Source: Veillonella sp. (lineage in GTDB: Bacteria; Bacillota; Negativicutes; Veillonellales; Veillonellaceae). From it: a DNA stretch of 15,495 nucleotides. The notes beneath the pieces are model-generated. The model was given only the letters and a program-made list of their open reading frames with translations. It did not search any database and was not told the DNA's origin. The stretch is taken from the NCBI GenBank assembly GCA_019419725.1, contig DXZL01000006.1:11344-26838 (forward strand), given 5' to 3'. Made by a program: the position numbers and the translations under genes. Below are positions 14,318 to 15,495 of the stretch, in pieces (the stretch's first letter is position 1; every line of letters starts with the position of its first letter).

Positions 14318-14332
14318 AAAAGGAGATATAAA

Positions 14333-15343
14333 ATGATTAAAGACGCATTATATGCAGTAACGCATGGTCAAGATTTATCCTACGACCTTGCAAAAGATAC
14401 AATGAACAAGATTATGAGCGGCGAGGTAGCTGAGGTTCCTATGGCTGGTTTCTTGTGCGCTTTGGCGGCAAAAGGCCCTACTGTAGATGAGGTTACAGCT
14501 TTTGCTGAGGTTATGCGCGAGAAGGCTGGTTCTGTGCCTCATGAAGGTACTGTTGTGGAAATTGTAGGTACTGGCGGCGACGAAGCGAATACGTTCAACA
14601 TTTCTACTACATCTGGTTTTATTATTTCTGCAGCAGGTATTCCAGTAGCAAAACATGGTAACCGCAGTGTATCCAGTAAATGTGGTGCTGCTGATTTAAT
14701 CGAAGCATTAGGCGCTAAATTAGAGCTTAATGGTGAACAAAATGAGGCAGTCCTCAACAAAGCAAATATGTGCTTCATGTTTGCTCCTGTATACCACCAA
14801 GCTATGAAATATGCAGGCCCTGTACGTAAAGCGTTAGGCGTTCGTACTGTATTCAACATTCTTGGACCATTGGCGAACCCAGCAGGTGCTACTGTGGAGT
14901 TGATGGGCGTGTACGATAAATCTTTGGTAGAACCATTGGCTCGTGTATTGGCTAACCTTGGCGTTAAACGCGGTGCTGTGGTACACGGCTTCGATGGCCT
15001 TGATGAAATTACAGCTACCAACAAAACGTACGTATGCGAAATTAATAATGGTACTTTCACAAGCTACGAATTCGATCCTAAGGACTACGGTTTCGAATAC
15101 GCTGATAAAACTGAGCTTGAAGGTGGCGATGCTACGGTAAATGCTGAGATTACACGGCGTGTTCTTGGTGGTGAACAAGGCGGTAAACGCACGGCGGTTC
15201 TCCTCAATGCTGGCATGGCGATTTACCTCGCTAAAGAGGGGCTTACATTGGCAGAGGGCATTGAAGAGGCGAAAAACATGATCGACTCTGGCAAGGCTCT
15301 TGCTACAATGGAACAGTTTGTGAAAGCAACCCAAGAGGTATAA
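14333..15343 (+). CDS. trpD: Anthranilate phosphoribosyltransferase
   Basis: The 336-residue enzyme transfers phosphoribose from PRPP to anthranilate, the second step of the pathway. The PRPP-binding GTGGDEANTFNISTTSG segment (residues 79-95) and the anthranilate-site KHGNRSVSSKCGAADLIEA block (about 107-125) are canonical, followed by FMFAPVYHQAMKYAGPVRKA (about 149-168), RTVFNILGPLANPA and GFDGLDEIT. The length matches the family (about 335-345), and it is not fused to TrpG. The ATG at 14333 is preceded by AAAGGAG (14319-14325). It lies 522 bp after trpG across a palindrome-filled gap but is followed by trpC after 3 bp, so it should belong to the same operon. I see no convincing separate promoter in front of it. 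Confidence 0.96.
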   Translation: MIKDALYAVTHGQDLSYDLAKDTMNKIMSGEVAEVPMAGFLCALAAKGPTVDEVTAFAEVMREKAGSVPHEGTVVEIVGTGGDEANTFNISTTSGFIISAAGIPVAKHGNRSVSSKCGAADLIEALGAKLELNGEQNEAVLNKANMCFMFAPVYHQAMKYAGPVRKALGVRTVFNILGPLANPAGATVELMGVYDKSLVEPLARVLANLGVKRGAVVHGFDGLDEITATNKTYVCEINNGTFTSYEFDPKDYGFEYADKTELEGGDATVNAEITRRVLGGEQGGKRTAVLLNAGMAIYLAKEGLTLAEGIEEAKNMIDSGKALATMEQFVKATQEV

Positions 15344-15346
15344 CCA

Positions 15347-15495
15347 TTGATTTTAGATACAATTGTAGAGGCTACTAAAATTCGAGTGGCCAAAGAAAAA
15401 GAGGTGGAAACGCCTGAGACTGTAAAAGCAGCGGCTTTGGCGTTACCATCTGATACAGGATTTCCTTTTGAAGCAGCCCTTCGTCAGCAAGACTT
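15347..15495 (+). CDS. trpC: Indole-3-glycerol phosphate synthase, N-terminal part (runs off window)
   Basis: The frame from the TTG at 15347 is open to the window end and encodes 49 full codons. The first residues read MILDTIVEATKIRVAKEKE, the usual N-terminal helix of TrpC, which ring-closes CdRP to indole-3-glycerol phosphate; the FPFEAALRQ segment near the edge leads toward the first catalytic strand. The TTG start is supported by AGAGGT at 15334-15339 with about 7 bp spacing; no ATG fits. Its position directly after trpD agrees with a trpEGDC order. The C-terminal barrel is not visible. Confidence 0.88.
   Translation, partial: MILDTIVEATKIRVAKEKEVETPETVKAAALALPSDTGFPFEAALRQQD

Noticed and set aside
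14539..15060. 173-residue open frame on the - strand
   Set aside because: It is the mirror of trpD, which is unmistakable on the + strand; composition is that of an antisense shadow.

Overview
The window reads as a chromosomal segment from a low-GC, Firmicutes-like anaerobe, most likely Negativicutes and probably Veillonella. The reasons are the AT-rich codon use, strong AGGAGG-type ribosome binding sites, a T-box leader in front of trpE, and a DcuC-type anaerobic dicarboxylate carrier. The genus is my inference from gene style, not a database match.

Left part (1-4655, all + strand): the 3' end of an elongation factor G gene with its terminator; a YhcH/NanQ-type cupin-like protein followed 4 bp later by an EamA/DMT exporter; a second paralogous DMT exporter; and an M20 amidohydrolase closely resembling AbgA. 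Middle (4788-7442, + strand): an M20-family N-carbamoyl amino acid/allantoate amidohydrolase-like enzyme and a DcuC-family carrier. The two M20 enzymes and the carrier look like a small catabolic block that takes up or exchanges carboxylates and cleaves N-acyl or N-carbamoyl amino acids. Convergent with this block, on the - strand, are an MdtG-like MFS efflux protein (TTG start) and a 743-residue Sel1/TPR-repeat protein of unknown function. The dcuC/MFS junction holds a strong bidirectional terminator whose loop appears to have been invaded by a 46-bp miniature element with IS3-like ends.

Right part (11373-15495, + strand): a tryptophan biosynthesis operon. A good promoter is followed by a T-box riboswitch (tryptophan UGG specifier, canonical T-box sequence, antiterminator and terminator that share a strand), then trpE, trpG, trpD and the start of trpC. 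trpE and trpG overlap by 1 nt and trpD and trpC are 3 bp apart, but trpG and trpD are separated by 522 bp with no gene. That gap is filled with palindromes: two large multi-stem elements (about 190 and 169 bp) in opposite orientation, plus two smaller hairpins.

The most interesting signal is this pair of palindromic elements. They share short, mostly unpaired motifs and a central hairpin, while the helices joining those motifs differ in sequence between the two copies but remain complementary within each copy. This looks like a structured, dispersed element family rather than chance palindromes. The IS3-like miniature insertion in the terminator loop is the second most interesting item.
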